Origin: an uncultured Actinomycetes bacterium
GTDB taxonomy: Bacteria; Actinomycetota; Thermoleophilia; Solirubrobacterales; 70-9
Direction: 5' to 3'
Assembly: GCA_946482365.1 (NCBI GenBank)
Contig: CAMLQY010000003.1
Coordinates: forward strand, 79,777 to 143,776
Length of the DNA: 64,000 nt
The position numbers were made by a program, and so were the translations under genes. Positions 16,852 to 25,959 of this stretch are shown here, one piece after another. Positions within the stretch are counted from its first letter, which is position 1. Each line of letters begins with the position of its first letter. The notes below the pieces were generated by a model, which worked only from the letters and a program-made list of their open reading frames with translations, did no database searches and had not been told where the DNA came from.

Positions 16852-18609
16852 GTGTTCCAGAAAGTCCTCATAGCCAACCGCGGCGAGATCGCGATCCGGG
16901 TCGCCCGCACCCTGAAGGAGATGGGCATCCGCTCTGTTGCCGTCTACTCGGAGATCGACCGCGACGCGCCGCATGTGCGCGAGGCCGACGAGGCCTTCCT
17001 GATCGGCCCGGCGGTCCCGGCCGAGAGCTACCTGAACATCCCCAAGATCATCGACACCGCCAAGGAGGCGGGCGCCGAAGCGATCCATCCCGGCTACGGC
17101 TTCCTCGCCGAGAACGCCGACTTTGCCCGCGCCTGTGCCGAGGCGGGGGTCGTCTTCATCGGCCCGCCGCCGGAGGCGATCGAAGCGATGGGGTCGAAGA
17201 CCCGGGCGCGCGAGATCATGGCCGAGGCGGGCGTGCCGATCGTCCCCGGCGCCACCGAGCCGGCACCGGACGTCGAGGCGGCTCGCAAGCAGGCCGGGGA
17301 AGCCGGCTACCCGGTCGCCTGCAAGGCCGCGGGCGGCGGTGGCGGCAAGGGCTTCCGCGTGGCGATGACGCCGGACGACCTGGAGGAGGCCTTCGAGGGC
17401 TCGGCCCGCGAAGGCGAGAAGTTCTTCTCCGACTCGCGCGTCTACGTCGAGCGCTACCTCGAGGACCCGCGTCACGTCGAGGTCCAGGTCCTCGCCGACG
17501 GCCACGGCAACGTGATCCACGTCGGCGAGCGCGACTGCTCGGTCCAGCGCCGCCACCAGAAGGTGATCGAGGAGGCTCCGGGCCCGCACGTCGACGAGGC
17601 GATGCGCGAGCGGATCGGCAAGATCGCCACCGACGCGGCAGCCGCGGTCGGCTATCGCGGCGCCGGCACGGTCGAGGGGATGCAGGTCGGCGAGGAGTAC
17701 TTCTTCCTCGAGATGAACACCCGGGTGCAGGTCGAGCACTGCGTGACCGAGATGGTCAGCGGAGTCGACATCGTCCGCGAGCAGGTCCTCGTCGCCGCCG
17801 GCGAGCCGCTCTCGATCGCCCAGGAGGACGTTGAGCTGCGCGGCTGGGCGATCGAGTGCCGGATCAACGCCGAGGCCGCGCACAAGAAATTCGCCCCCGC
17901 ACCGGGCGGGATCACCACCTACCGCGAGCCCGCGGGGCCCGGCGTCCGCGTCGACTCCGGGGTCGAGGCGGGCTCCGAGGTGACGCCGATGTACGACCCG
18001 ATGGTGGCCAAGCTGATCGTCTGGGACGTCGACCGCGAGCACGCGACCCGGCGCATGCTGCGGGCGCTGGACGAGTACGAGATCGGCGGCCTGACCACGC
18101 TCATCCCCTTCCACAAGGCCCTGCTCGCCACCGGGCAATGGGCGAAGGGCGAGACCTGCCGCGACCTGATGGAGGACCGCGACTGGCTCAAGTCGACGGC
18201 ACCGGAGACGGTCGCCGCGCCCGCCGCGGAGGAGAAGGGCGAGCAGGTCGCCCGCGACTACAAGGTCGAGGTCTCCGGCAAGCTCTTCGACGTGAAGGTG
18301 ATCGGCGAGGTGATCGCCGGCGGTGCCGCCCCGGCCGCCGGCGGCAAGCAGCCACCCAAGCGAGAGCGCAAATCGGGCGGCGCGGCGAGCGCCTCCAGCG
18401 AGTCGCTGCCCTCCCCGCTGCAGGGCACGGTGCTGAAGGTCGCCGTGGAGCAGGGCGCCGAGGTCGCCGAGGGCGACCTCGTCTGCGTGATCGAGGCGAT
18501 GAAGATGGAGAACGAGATAGTCGCCCACCGCGCCGGCAAGGTCACCACCCTGAACATCACAGAAGGCGCAGCTGTTTCCTCCGGCGACGTCCTAGCCGTC
18601 ATCGAGTAG
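16852..18609 (+). CDS. accA: Acyl-CoA carboxylase alpha subunit (biotin carboxylase plus BCCP)
   Basis: Fused biotin carboxylase and biotin carboxyl carrier protein of 585 aa, part of acetyl-/propionyl-CoA carboxylase. The N-terminal biotin carboxylase shows KVLIANRGEIAIRVAR, the ATP loop GGGGKGFRV and the catalytic region EMNTRVQVEH. A Pro/Ala/Lys linker (about residues 455-515) leads to the biotinyl domain, with the biotinylated lysine in EAMKMEN (Lys551). It makes malonyl- or methylmalonyl-CoA together with a beta subunit that is not in this window. The GTG start was chosen because family homology starts at FQKVLIANRG. Confidence 0.93.
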   Translation: MFQKVLIANRGEIAIRVARTLKEMGIRSVAVYSEIDRDAPHVREADEAFLIGPAVPAESYLNIPKIIDTAKEAGAEAIHPGYGFLAENADFARACAEAGVVFIGPPPEAIEAMGSKTRAREIMAEAGVPIVPGATEPAPDVEAARKQAGEAGYPVACKAAGGGGGKGFRVAMTPDDLEEAFEGSAREGEKFFSDSRVYVERYLEDPRHVEVQVLADGHGNVIHVGERDCSVQRRHQKVIEEAPGPHVDEAMRERIGKIATDAAAAVGYRGAGTVEGMQVGEEYFFLEMNTRVQVEHCVTEMVSGVDIVREQVLVAAGEPLSIAQEDVELRGWAIECRINAEAAHKKFAPAPGGITTYREPAGPGVRVDSGVEAGSEVTPMYDPMVAKLIVWDVDREHATRRMLRALDEYEIGGLTTLIPFHKALLATGQWAKGETCRDLMEDRDWLKSTAPETVAAPAAEEKGEQVARDYKVEVSGKLFDVKVIGEVIAGGAAPAAGGKQPPKRERKSGGAASASSESLPSPLQGTVLKVAVEQGAEVAEGDLVCVIEAMKMENEIVAHRAGKVTTLNITEGAAVSSGDVLAVIE

Positions 18610-18668
18610 CAGCTCCTCCTTCTCAGAAACGCCAGCTGTAGCTGGTAGCCGCCTCTCCGGCGGGTGGC

Positions 18669-18734
18669 GTCGTAGGGGGGACCACCCCCGAGGACGCTTT
18701 TAGCGACCGCAGGGGGTGGTGGGTCCCCTACGGC
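18669..18734. terminator. Long imperfect hairpin between convergent genes
   Basis: GTAGGGG-rich and CCCCTAC-rich arms (about 18669-18689 and 18712-18734) pair around a small inner stem CGCTTTTAGCG. It lies between the carboxylase and the convergent sulfatase and probably terminates both. Confidence 0.6.
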
Positions 18735-18771
18735 GACAGGACCCGCCGGCCAACGCCCCCTAACCAGCCAA

Positions 18772-20553
18772 CTACCGTTTCTGTTCCCTCTGCTCCTTGC
18801 GGTTTTCGCGCAGTTCCTGCTTCTTGCGCCGGATTTCCGCCTGGCGTTCCTTGCGGGTCAGGGGGATTTCGGACGCTTCTTCCTGGCAGCCCCGGCCGAC
18901 GCAGTCCTCCAGGTCGCGCAGTTCCCGGTGCAGGTAGTTGCGGATCGGGAAGTAGTTCGGGATGCGGACGATGTTGTTGAGCTCGTACGGGTCCTTTTCG
19001 AGGTCGTAGAGCTCCTTCTCCCCGTTGGGCCAGGCGATGTACTTGTAGGGGCCGAGGCGGATCCCCTCGTAGTCCCTTGGCGGGGCCAGGATCGAGGCCG
19101 AGGCCCCGCGACGCGCCCGCGCGCCCCGGGCGCTGGGACCCCGTTCGGCGATCGCGCCGTTTTCGTTCACGTCGGAGGTCTCGACGAAGGACTCGAAGAG
19201 CAGCGGGCGCAGGGTCCGCAGCTCCGGGTCGCGCAGGAAGGGCACCAGCGAGCGCCCGTCGATGCTCTTGTCGGCTTTCGCGCCGGACAGCTCGAGGATG
19301 GTCGGGGCGACGTCGATGTTCTGCACCAGCTCGCCGGATTCCGAGCCGGGCCGGATGCGCGGGCCGCGGATCAGGAAGGGCAGGTGGGTGGCCGGCTCAT
19401 AGGCGAGGAACTTGCCCCCGATCAGCCGGTGCTCGCCGAAGAAGAAGCCGTTGTCGGAGGTGAAGATGACGTAGGTGTTGCGCAGCCGGTGCTGGCTGCC
19501 CAGCGTGTCCATCAGCAGTTTCACCCCGTCGTCGATCGCGCGCAGCGCCTCTAGCTGCTTGTTCCAGTAGACGCGGTAGGTGTGGATCTCGCCGAGCGTC
19601 ACGTATTCGGAGCCGCGGATGAAGCTCGGCTTGTCGGAGACGTTGCCCTCGGCAAAGCCTTCGGAGCGGTCGTGCGGCATCGGCGCGCCCTTGAACCAGT
19701 CGTAGTGGCGGGGCGCCGGCTCCGGCCCGGCCGGGCGGCGGAAGTCGCCGTGAGGGGCGGTGTAGTCGAGCTGGAGGTAGAAGGGCTGTTCGGGCGACGT
19801 TTGCTGCAGCTCCCCGATCGCGTAGTTGGTCAGCGTGTCGGTCTCGTAGAAGCAGGGCAGGCCGTTCAGCGGGGCGTAGGGGCAGCCGATGTCGTCGCGC
19901 ACGCCGTATTCGCGCGTCTCCCAGCTTCCTGAGTCGCCGAAGGGGCCCTCGATCGTGCCGTTGTTGTTCAGCGAGTAGCCGTAGAAGTAGTGGTGGGTGT
20001 CGGCTTTCAGGACCGAGTGCCAGGCGTTCCACCCCGGCGGCACCGAGGCCCCGTTGTCATAGGGCTCGTCGCCATAGCCGTTGAGGGCCTTGCCGACGTG
20101 GATCGTGCGGTAGCCGGCCGCCTGCAGCCAGGTCGCGACGTTGTGGCTCGCCGCCGCGCGGAAGGCGAAGCCCGAGTACCCGCCGTTGGGCTGGACGTTG
20201 CCCTTGACGCCGTGGTTGTGCGCGTAGCGGCCGGTCAGCATGCTGACCCTCGACGGGCAGCAGAGCGGATAGGAGACGTAGTAGCGGTTGAAGGTCATGC
20301 CGCGCTTGGCGATCAGGTCGACCGTGTTCGGCATCGCCCGGATGGCGGGCTGGCGGAAGGTCGCGTAGAGGCTCTCGAGGGTCTGGTCGTCGGTCTGGAT
20401 CACGACGAAGCTGGGGGGCTGGGGGGTGGCCGCGGTGGCACCGGTTCGCCCCCAGGCGGCCGCCAGCAGGCAGAGGAGCCCGAGCACGCCTGCGGCGAAG
20501 CTCAGGCGCGCCCCGCGGGACGCCCTGATTTGTGCGAGTCGATACGTGAACAT
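18772..20553 (-). CDS. Exported sulfatase (alkaline phosphatase superfamily)
   Basis: Sulfatase of 593 aa with an N-terminal membrane/signal segment (about residues 17-37) and the formylglycine motif C-C-P-S-R (Cys98 to Arg102), followed by VSMLTGR. Metal ligands include TDDQT near the N-terminus and FTSDNGFFFGEH later. It resembles N-acetylglucosamine-6-sulfatase-like enzymes and presumably hydrolyses sulfate esters outside the membrane. Activation needs a formylglycine-generating enzyme, which is not in the window. The C-terminus is an unusual very basic helix (TRKERQAEIRRKKQELRE). Released sulfate could feed the nearby assimilation operon, but this is inference. Confidence 0.88.
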   Translation of the reverse strand: MFTYRLAQIRASRGARLSFAAGVLGLLCLLAAAWGRTGATAATPQPPSFVVIQTDDQTLESLYATFRQPAIRAMPNTVDLIAKRGMTFNRYYVSYPLCCPSRVSMLTGRYAHNHGVKGNVQPNGGYSGFAFRAAASHNVATWLQAAGYRTIHVGKALNGYGDEPYDNGASVPPGWNAWHSVLKADTHHYFYGYSLNNNGTIEGPFGDSGSWETREYGVRDDIGCPYAPLNGLPCFYETDTLTNYAIGELQQTSPEQPFYLQLDYTAPHGDFRRPAGPEPAPRHYDWFKGAPMPHDRSEGFAEGNVSDKPSFIRGSEYVTLGEIHTYRVYWNKQLEALRAIDDGVKLLMDTLGSQHRLRNTYVIFTSDNGFFFGEHRLIGGKFLAYEPATHLPFLIRGPRIRPGSESGELVQNIDVAPTILELSGAKADKSIDGRSLVPFLRDPELRTLRPLLFESFVETSDVNENGAIAERGPSARGARARRGASASILAPPRDYEGIRLGPYKYIAWPNGEKELYDLEKDPYELNNIVRIPNYFPIRNYLHRELRDLEDCVGRGCQEEASEIPLTRKERQAEIRRKKQELRENRKEQREQKR

Positions 20554-20620
20554 TGCCGACGGCTGGCCTACCTGGTCGAAACAACGGCGCCCGCCGAAGT
20601 TGCGAAACGCTAGAGGTCGC

Positions 20621-21304
20621 TCAGGACGCGCCGAGCTTCTTGACCGCGTCGCGGAAGGTTTTCACGGTGGCGCTGGGCGCTTTGCGGCCGTCGAGCTTCT
20701 CGCCGTGGCGGTTGACCCAGATCACCGGCACTTTCATCTTCAGCAGGGGGGCGACGTCGTTGGTGTAGTTGCTGCCGATGTGGACCCAGCCTTTCTTGCC
20801 GCCGATCCGTCGCGCCGCCTCTTTGAAGTGGACCGGATCCGGCTTGTAGCTGCGCACCTGCTGGGCGGTGACGACGAGGTCGAGTTCGGTCCGCAGGTGG
20901 CGGCGTGAGATGCCGAGCAGTTTGTCGTCGATGTTGGAGACGATGCCGATCTCGTAGCGTTTGCCGAGCCGGTCCATCGCCGCGTTGGCCTCGCGGAAGG
21001 GAAGCCAGTAGGCGACGCTGTCGGGGAGGAACTGGGCGCGCGAGGGCTCGACCTCCCAGCCCAGCTCGCCGGCGACCTTGACGATCGCGCGGCGCAGCAC
21101 CTCGGCGTAGAGCTCGTAGGAGCCGGCCATGATTTCGGCCTGGACCTCCATGAAGCGGGCCAGGAACGGCTCCTCCTCGAAGCTGAAGCCGTCTTTCTCC
21201 GCCTCTTTCCTGCAGGCGTCAATGATGCCTTTCTCCCAGTCGATCAAGGTGCCGTAACAGTCGGTGGTCACCCATTTGATGGTTTTGAGAGCTGGAAGCG
21301 GCAT
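20621..21304 (-). CDS. HAD-superfamily hydrolase (haloacid dehalogenase type II-like)
   Basis: Hydrolase of 227 aa from the ATG at 21304; the frame upstream is non-homologous. The nucleophile motif is VTTDCYGTLIDW, in which the usual DxDxT second Asp is replaced as in 2-haloacid dehalogenases (DxY). Motif II is SNIDD and the later motifs are YKPDPVHF and GSNYTNDV. It could act on a 2-haloacid or a phosphorylated metabolite; the substrate is not predictable. It is divergent from sucC. Confidence 0.8.
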   Translation of the reverse strand: MPLPALKTIKWVTTDCYGTLIDWEKGIIDACRKEAEKDGFSFEEEPFLARFMEVQAEIMAGSYELYAEVLRRAIVKVAGELGWEVEPSRAQFLPDSVAYWLPFREANAAMDRLGKRYEIGIVSNIDDKLLGISRRHLRTELDLVVTAQQVRSYKPDPVHFKEAARRIGGKKGWVHIGSNYTNDVAPLLKMKVPVIWVNRHGEKLDGRKAPSATVKTFRDAVKKLGAS

Positions 21305-21407
21305 CGGCGGCGGCGCATTATGCCAATCGCCCCGGGGCCAGGCGGCGCGGCACCCGGGGAGGGAGGTCGGATAGGCTGCCGCCCGCGCCCGAGCGGCGCC
21401 GTCACGT

Positions 21408-22568
21408 ATGGACCTCCTCGAGTACCAGGGCAAGCAGCTTTTCGCCAAGCACGGCATCGCCGTGCCCAGCGGCGAGGTCGCCTCCACGGTCGAGGACGCG
21501 GTCGCCGCCGCGGGACGGATCGGCTATCCCTGTGCGATCAAGGCGCAGGTGCTGATCGGCGGGCGCGGCAAGGCCGGCGGGATCAAGATCGCCCAGGACG
21601 CGGAGGAGGCGCGCGCCCACGCCGGCGCGATCCTCGGCATGGACATCTTCGGCCCCCGCGGCGAGGGCCCGTTCCGGGTCGAGCAGGTCTGGGTCGAGGG
21701 CGGCTCTGACATCGCCGCCGAGTACTACGCCTCGGTGATCCTCGACCGAGGTGAGAAGAAGCTGCTGGCGATGGTCTCCGCCAAGGGGGGCATGGACATC
21801 GAGGCCGTCGCCGAGGAGGACCCCGAGGCGCTGGTCAAGCGCCACATCGACCCGACCGCCCCCTTCGACGCCGCCGCGGCGCGGCCGATCGTCGACGCCG
21901 CCGGGCTCGACGAGGACGTGCGCGAGCAGGCCGCCGAGGTGCTGGCGAAGCTGGCCGGGGTGGCGGGCGCCGAGGACGCGAGCCTGATCGAGGTCAACCC
22001 GCTGATCGTCACCGGCGACCGCGAGGTCGTCGCGCTCGACGCCAAGGTGACGATCGACGGCAACGCCCTCTTCCGCCACCAGGACCTGGCCGAGATCGCC
22101 GACACCGCCGACGACCCCCAGGAGGCGATGGCGAAGGAGAAGGGCCTCACCTACGTCAAGCTCGACGGCAACGTCGGCATCCTCGCCAACGGCGCCGGGC
22201 TCTGCATGTCGACGCTCGACGTCGTTGCCCAGGCCGGCGGCAAGCCGGCCAACTTCCTCGACGCCGGCGGGGGGTCCAAGGCTGAGGCGATCGTCGACGC
22301 GCTCACCGTGATCACCTCCGACGAGAAGGTCACCGCGATCCTCTTCAACATCTTCGGCGGCATCACCCGCTGCGACGAGATCGCCAAGGGCATCGTCACC
22401 GCTTCGCAGCAGATGGACTTGAAGCTGCCGCTGGTCGTACGCCTCGACGGCACCAACTCCGAGCAGGGGCTGGAGATCCTCGCCGGCGCCGAGCTTCCCA
22501 ACCTGCACCAGGAGACGACGATGCTCGAGGCGGCGCGCCGGGTGGTCGAGCTGGCGGGTGGGTCATGA
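21408..22568 (+). CDS. sucC: Succinyl-CoA synthetase beta subunit (ADP-forming)
   Basis: ATP-grasp subunit of 386 aa. The N-terminus MDLLEYQGKQLFAKHGI is diagnostic. The ATP-grasp region includes KAQVLIGGRGKAGG, and the CoA-ligase domain contains FNIFGGITRCDEIAKGI. With SucD it makes succinate and ATP from succinyl-CoA in the TCA cycle. Its stop overlaps the sucD ATG (ATGA), so subunits are made in equal amounts. Confidence 0.96.
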   Translation: MDLLEYQGKQLFAKHGIAVPSGEVASTVEDAVAAAGRIGYPCAIKAQVLIGGRGKAGGIKIAQDAEEARAHAGAILGMDIFGPRGEGPFRVEQVWVEGGSDIAAEYYASVILDRGEKKLLAMVSAKGGMDIEAVAEEDPEALVKRHIDPTAPFDAAAARPIVDAAGLDEDVREQAAEVLAKLAGVAGAEDASLIEVNPLIVTGDREVVALDAKVTIDGNALFRHQDLAEIADTADDPQEAMAKEKGLTYVKLDGNVGILANGAGLCMSTLDVVAQAGGKPANFLDAGGGSKAEAIVDALTVITSDEKVTAILFNIFGGITRCDEIAKGIVTASQQMDLKLPLVVRLDGTNSEQGLEILAGAELPNLHQETTMLEAARRVVELAGGS

Positions 22569-23440
22569 GCATCATCGTCGGCAACGAGACGAAGCTGGTC
22601 GTCTCCGGGCTGACCGGTCGCGAGGGCTCCTTCCACGGGCTCCGCAACCGCGCCTACGGGACCGACCTCGTCGCCGGCGTCACCCCCGGCAAGGGAGGGC
22701 AGGACGTGGAGGGGGTGCCGGTCTTCGACAAGATCGCCGAAGCGGTCTCCGAGGCCGGGGCCAACACCTCGATGATCTTCGTGCCGGCGCGCTTCGCCGC
22801 GCCGGCGATCGACGAGGCGATCGAGTCCGGCGTCGACACGGTGATCGCGATCACCGAGGGGATCCCGGTGCTCGACATGCTGAAGACCTACTGGAAGGCG
22901 AAGGAGGCCGGGGTGCGCCTGATCGGCCCGAACTGCCCCGGCGTGCTCTCGCCGGGCAAGGCCAACGTCGGCATCATCCCGGCCCAGTTCTTCGACCCGG
23001 GCAAGATCGGCGTCGTCTCCAAGTCGGGCACGCTCACCTACCAGATCGGCAACGAGCTGAAGCAGGCGGGCGAGGGCAACTCCTCGATCGTCGGCATCGG
23101 CGGCGACCCGATCATCGGCTCCGACTTCATCGACGTCCTGAAGCTGTACGAGGCCGACCCCGAGACCGAGCTGATCGTGATGGTCGGCGAGATCGGCGGC
23201 GACGCCGAGGAGCGCGCCGCCGAGTTCATCGCCGCCGAGATCTCCAAGCCCGTGGTCGCCTACATCGCCGGCTTCACCGCGCCTCCCGGCAAGCAGATGG
23301 GCCACGCCGGCGCGATCATCTCCGGCTCCTCCGGCACCGCCCAGGCGAAGAAGGACGCGCTCGAAGCGAAGGGCGTGCGGGTCGGCGAAAGCCCGACCGA
23401 GACGGCGAAGATCGCCGTCGAAGTGCTGCGCGGCAGCTGA
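22565..23440 (+). CDS. sucD: Succinyl-CoA synthetase alpha subunit
   Basis: CoA-binding subunit of 291 aa. The phosphohistidine loop is [18 protein letters not shown], and the CoA-binding fold begins [13 protein letters not shown]. It completes the enzyme with SucC. Bases 23363-23431 of its 3' end recur, slightly mutated, at 27212-27279 between two paralogous genes. Confidence 0.96.
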   Translation: MSIIVGNETKLVVSGLTGREGSFHGLRNRAYGTDLVAGVTPGKGGQDVEGVPVFDKIAEAVSEAGANTSMIFVPARFAAPAIDEAIESGVDTVIAITEGIPVLDMLKTYWKAKEAGVRLIGPNCPGVLSPGKANVGIIPAQFFDPGKIGVVSKSGTLTYQIGNELKQAGEGNSSIVGIGGDPIIGSDFIDVLKLYEADPETELIVMVGEIGGDAEERAAEFIAAEISKPVVAYIAGFTAPPGKQMGHAGAIISGSSGTAQAKKDALEAKGVRVGESPTETAKIAVEVLRGS

Positions 23441-23458
23441 GCGGCTCGTCTTTCGCGG

Positions 23459-24748
23459 GTGCCGTCCGGCGCTTCCATTACCAACTCTCCTGTGGAGCAA
23501 GGAGCAGCCGAGCAAGGAGCCGCGTTCGGTGACGCACGGCCCGTGCGGCTGGTCGTCTCGGACGACCTGGGGCGCAACCGCCTCACCGTCTTCTTCCGGT
23601 TGCTGCTCGCGATCCCGCACCTGATCTGGCTCACTCTGTGGGGAATCGCCGCCCTGCTGGCGGCGATCGCCAACTGGTTCGCGACGCTTCTTCGGGGGAC
23701 TTCGCCGCAGGCCCTCCACGGATTTCTCGCCCGCTTCGTCAGGTACGCGACTCACGTCAACGCCTATCTCTACCTCGGCGCCGGGCCGTTCCCCGGCTTC
23801 GACGGCAAGCCCGGCTACCCCATCGACGTCGAGATAGACCCGCCGGCTCGGCAGAACCGCTGGACCGTCCTCTTCCGGCTGCCGCTCGCAGTGCCCGCTC
23901 TGCTCCTGCTGTCCGTTTTCTTCGGCTTCAGCGGCGGCTCGGAAAGCGAATACGGCAGCGCAGGCCTGCTGTCCGCCGCGGCGTTCCTCGGTTGGTTCTT
24001 CGCGCTTGCCCGCGGACGCATGCCGCGCGGCCTGCGCGACCTGATCGCCTACGGACTGTCCTACGGAGCGCAGGCCGGGGCGTACCTGCTGCTGGCGACC
24101 GGCCGCTATCCCTCGAGCGACCCGCTGACCGCGATCGGCCCGCTTCCGGCTCGCGACGATCCGATCCGCCTGGAGGCTCACGATGACCTGGGCCGCAACC
24201 GCCTCACCGTCTTCTTCCGGTTGCTGCTCGCGATCCCGCACCTGATCTGGCTCACTCTGTGGGGAATCGCCGCCCTGCTGGCAGCGATCGCCAACTGGTT
24301 CGCGACGCTGTTCACCGGCACCTCGCCGCAGGGCCTGCACCGGTTCCTTGCCCGCTTCGTCAGGTACTCGGTTCATGTCTATGCCTACCTCAACCTAATC
24401 GGCAACCCATTCCCCGGTTTCGCCGGCGCCGAGGGGAGCTACCCGATCGAGCTCCGCGTGGCCGAGCCCGCCCGCCAGAACCGCTGGACCGTCGGCTTCC
24501 GCCTCGTGCTCGCGCTGCCGGCGCTGCTGATCGCGAGTCTCTACGGCGCACTCCTCTTCACCGCCGCCTTCCTCGGCTGGTTTGCCTCCCTGTTCACCGG
24601 CAGCATGCCGCTCGGCCTGCGCAACGCCGGCGCGCTGGCCCTGCGCTACACGGCCCAGACCTACGGCTACCTCTTCCTGGTGAGCGGCAGCTACCCCTAC
24701 AGCGGTCCCAGCGTCGCGCCCTCGCCGACGAGCGCTTGGGAAGCCTGA
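23459..24748 (+). CDS. Multi-pass membrane protein with repeated DUF4389 domains
   Basis: Predicted integral membrane protein of 429 aa made of repeated units. Each unit has a short beta-like lead (RLVVSDDLGRNRLTVFFRLL or a variant), hydrophobic helices (AIPHLIWLTLWGIAALLAAIA), the motif NWFATL...GTSPQ, and VRYxxHVxAYLxL. At least two such units (about residues 30-215 and 235-420) are present. Function is unknown. Nucleotides 23564-23688 and 24185-24309 differ at only 2 of 125 positions although the rest of the repeats has diverged. A GTG start is used. Confidence 0.8.
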   Translation: MPSGASITNSPVEQGAAEQGAAFGDARPVRLVVSDDLGRNRLTVFFRLLLAIPHLIWLTLWGIAALLAAIANWFATLLRGTSPQALHGFLARFVRYATHVNAYLYLGAGPFPGFDGKPGYPIDVEIDPPARQNRWTVLFRLPLAVPALLLLSVFFGFSGGSESEYGSAGLLSAAAFLGWFFALARGRMPRGLRDLIAYGLSYGAQAGAYLLLATGRYPSSDPLTAIGPLPARDDPIRLEAHDDLGRNRLTVFFRLLLAIPHLIWLTLWGIAALLAAIANWFATLFTGTSPQGLHRFLARFVRYSVHVYAYLNLIGNPFPGFAGAEGSYPIELRVAEPARQNRWTVGFRLVLALPALLIASLYGALLFTAAFLGWFASLFTGSMPLGLRNAGALALRYTAQTYGYLFLVSGSYPYSGPSVAPSPTSAWEA

Positions 24749-25959
24749 CCTCCCGCCTCCTCCGCCCGCGCACGCTGGCGTTGCTCGCGGGCGCGGTCCT
24801 CTGGCTGTGGGCGGCGCGCGCGCTTTGGAACGCCACCGCCTCCGTTCCCCAGGGCCCGTCGGGCCTGCCGCCGGAGCGCTTCTTCAGCGACTCGTTCCTC
24901 GAGCGCAGCACCACCTACGAGCGCTTCCTGACGATCGACGGTCTGCTCGCGATCGTGACCCTGCTCGTCGTTCTCGCAATCTACGCGCGGCGCGGGCATC
25001 GCCTGATGCGCGAGTCCGCGGCGGGCCGGGTCGGCACCGGCATGCTGCTGGGAATGCTCGGCTTCGGGGTCGTCTGGCTGGCCGAGATCCCCTTCGGGCT
25101 GGCAGCCGTCTGGTGGCAGCGGCGCTACGGGGTCTCTCACCAGGGCTATCTGGAGTGGGTCGTCGAAAGCTTCCTCGGGCTCGGCGGGACGTTCGTCTTC
25201 GTCGCGCTGGCGCTGGCGGTGGCGATGGGCCTGGCGGGCCCGCTGCGGCGCTGGTGGTGGGTCGCCGCAGCCCCCGTGTTCGCCGGGCTCGCCCTCCTCG
25301 CGGCCTTCGTAAGCCCCTACCTGGTGCCGAGCACCTCCTCCCTGCACGATCCGCGCCTGCTCGCCGACGCGCGGGCGCTCGAGCGCATCGAGGGGATCGA
25401 GGGGACGCGGTTCGTCGTCCAGGACGTCGACCGCTTCACGACGGCCCCCAACGCCGAGGCCACGGGCTTCGGGCCGACGCGGACCGTCGTCCTCTGGGAC
25501 ACGCTCCTCGACGACGACTTCAAGCGCCCCGAGGTCCGCGCCGTCCTCAGCCACGAGGTCGCCCACCTGGCGCACGACGACCCGCTCGAGCTGGTCGGGT
25601 GGCTGGCGCTCTTCCTGATCCCCGCGACGGCGCTGATCGAGCTGCTCACCCGCCGTCGCGGCGGCCTCGTCCGGCCCGAGGCCGTGCCGGTGGCCCTGAT
25701 CGTCCTGGTCGCGCTGCAGTTGCTCGCGACCCCCCTGCTCAACGCCGTCTCCCGCCGCGCCGAGGCGTCGGCGGACTGGTCGGCGCTGGAGGCTACGCGC
25801 GAACCGGCGGCTGCTCGGGCGATGCTGCGCCGGCTCAGCACCACCAGCAACCACTCGCCCGACCCTCCCGCGTGGACGTCGGCCCTCTACGGCAGCCACC
25901 CGACGATCATGCAGAGGATCGCGATGACCTACGCCTGGGAACGGGAGCAGCGGCGCTGA
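24736..25959 (+). CDS. M48-family membrane metalloprotease
   Basis: Zinc metalloprotease of about 407 aa. Several N-terminal transmembrane helices (residues 10-30, 60-80, 100-125, 145-190) precede a protease domain with the zinc motif HEVAH and a later glutamate region. The C-terminal SHPTIMQRIAM is the SHP motif of the M48/CAAX-type Ste24 family. It probably cleaves membrane or misfolded proteins with the active site facing the cytoplasm or membrane. The start is uncertain. TTG 24736, overlapping the upstream stop by 13 nt, is the best in-frame candidate; the longer frame upstream is a shadow. Confidence 0.8.
   Translation: MGSLTSRLLRPRTLALLAGAVLWLWAARALWNATASVPQGPSGLPPERFFSDSFLERSTTYERFLTIDGLLAIVTLLVVLAIYARRGHRLMRESAAGRVGTGMLLGMLGFGVVWLAEIPFGLAAVWWQRRYGVSHQGYLEWVVESFLGLGGTFVFVALALAVAMGLAGPLRRWWWVAAAPVFAGLALLAAFVSPYLVPSTSSLHDPRLLADARALERIEGIEGTRFVVQDVDRFTTAPNAEATGFGPTRTVVLWDTLLDDDFKRPEVRAVLSHEVAHLAHDDPLELVGWLALFLIPATALIELLTRRRGGLVRPEAVPVALIVLVALQLLATPLLNAVSRRAEASADWSALEATREPAAARAMLRRLSTTSNHSPDPPAWTSALYGSHPTIMQRIAMTYAWEREQRR

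Noticed and set aside
22151..24376. 741-codon minus-strand open frame
   Set aside because: Antisense to sucC, sucD and the DUF4389 gene; it repeats because the DUF4389 DNA repeats.
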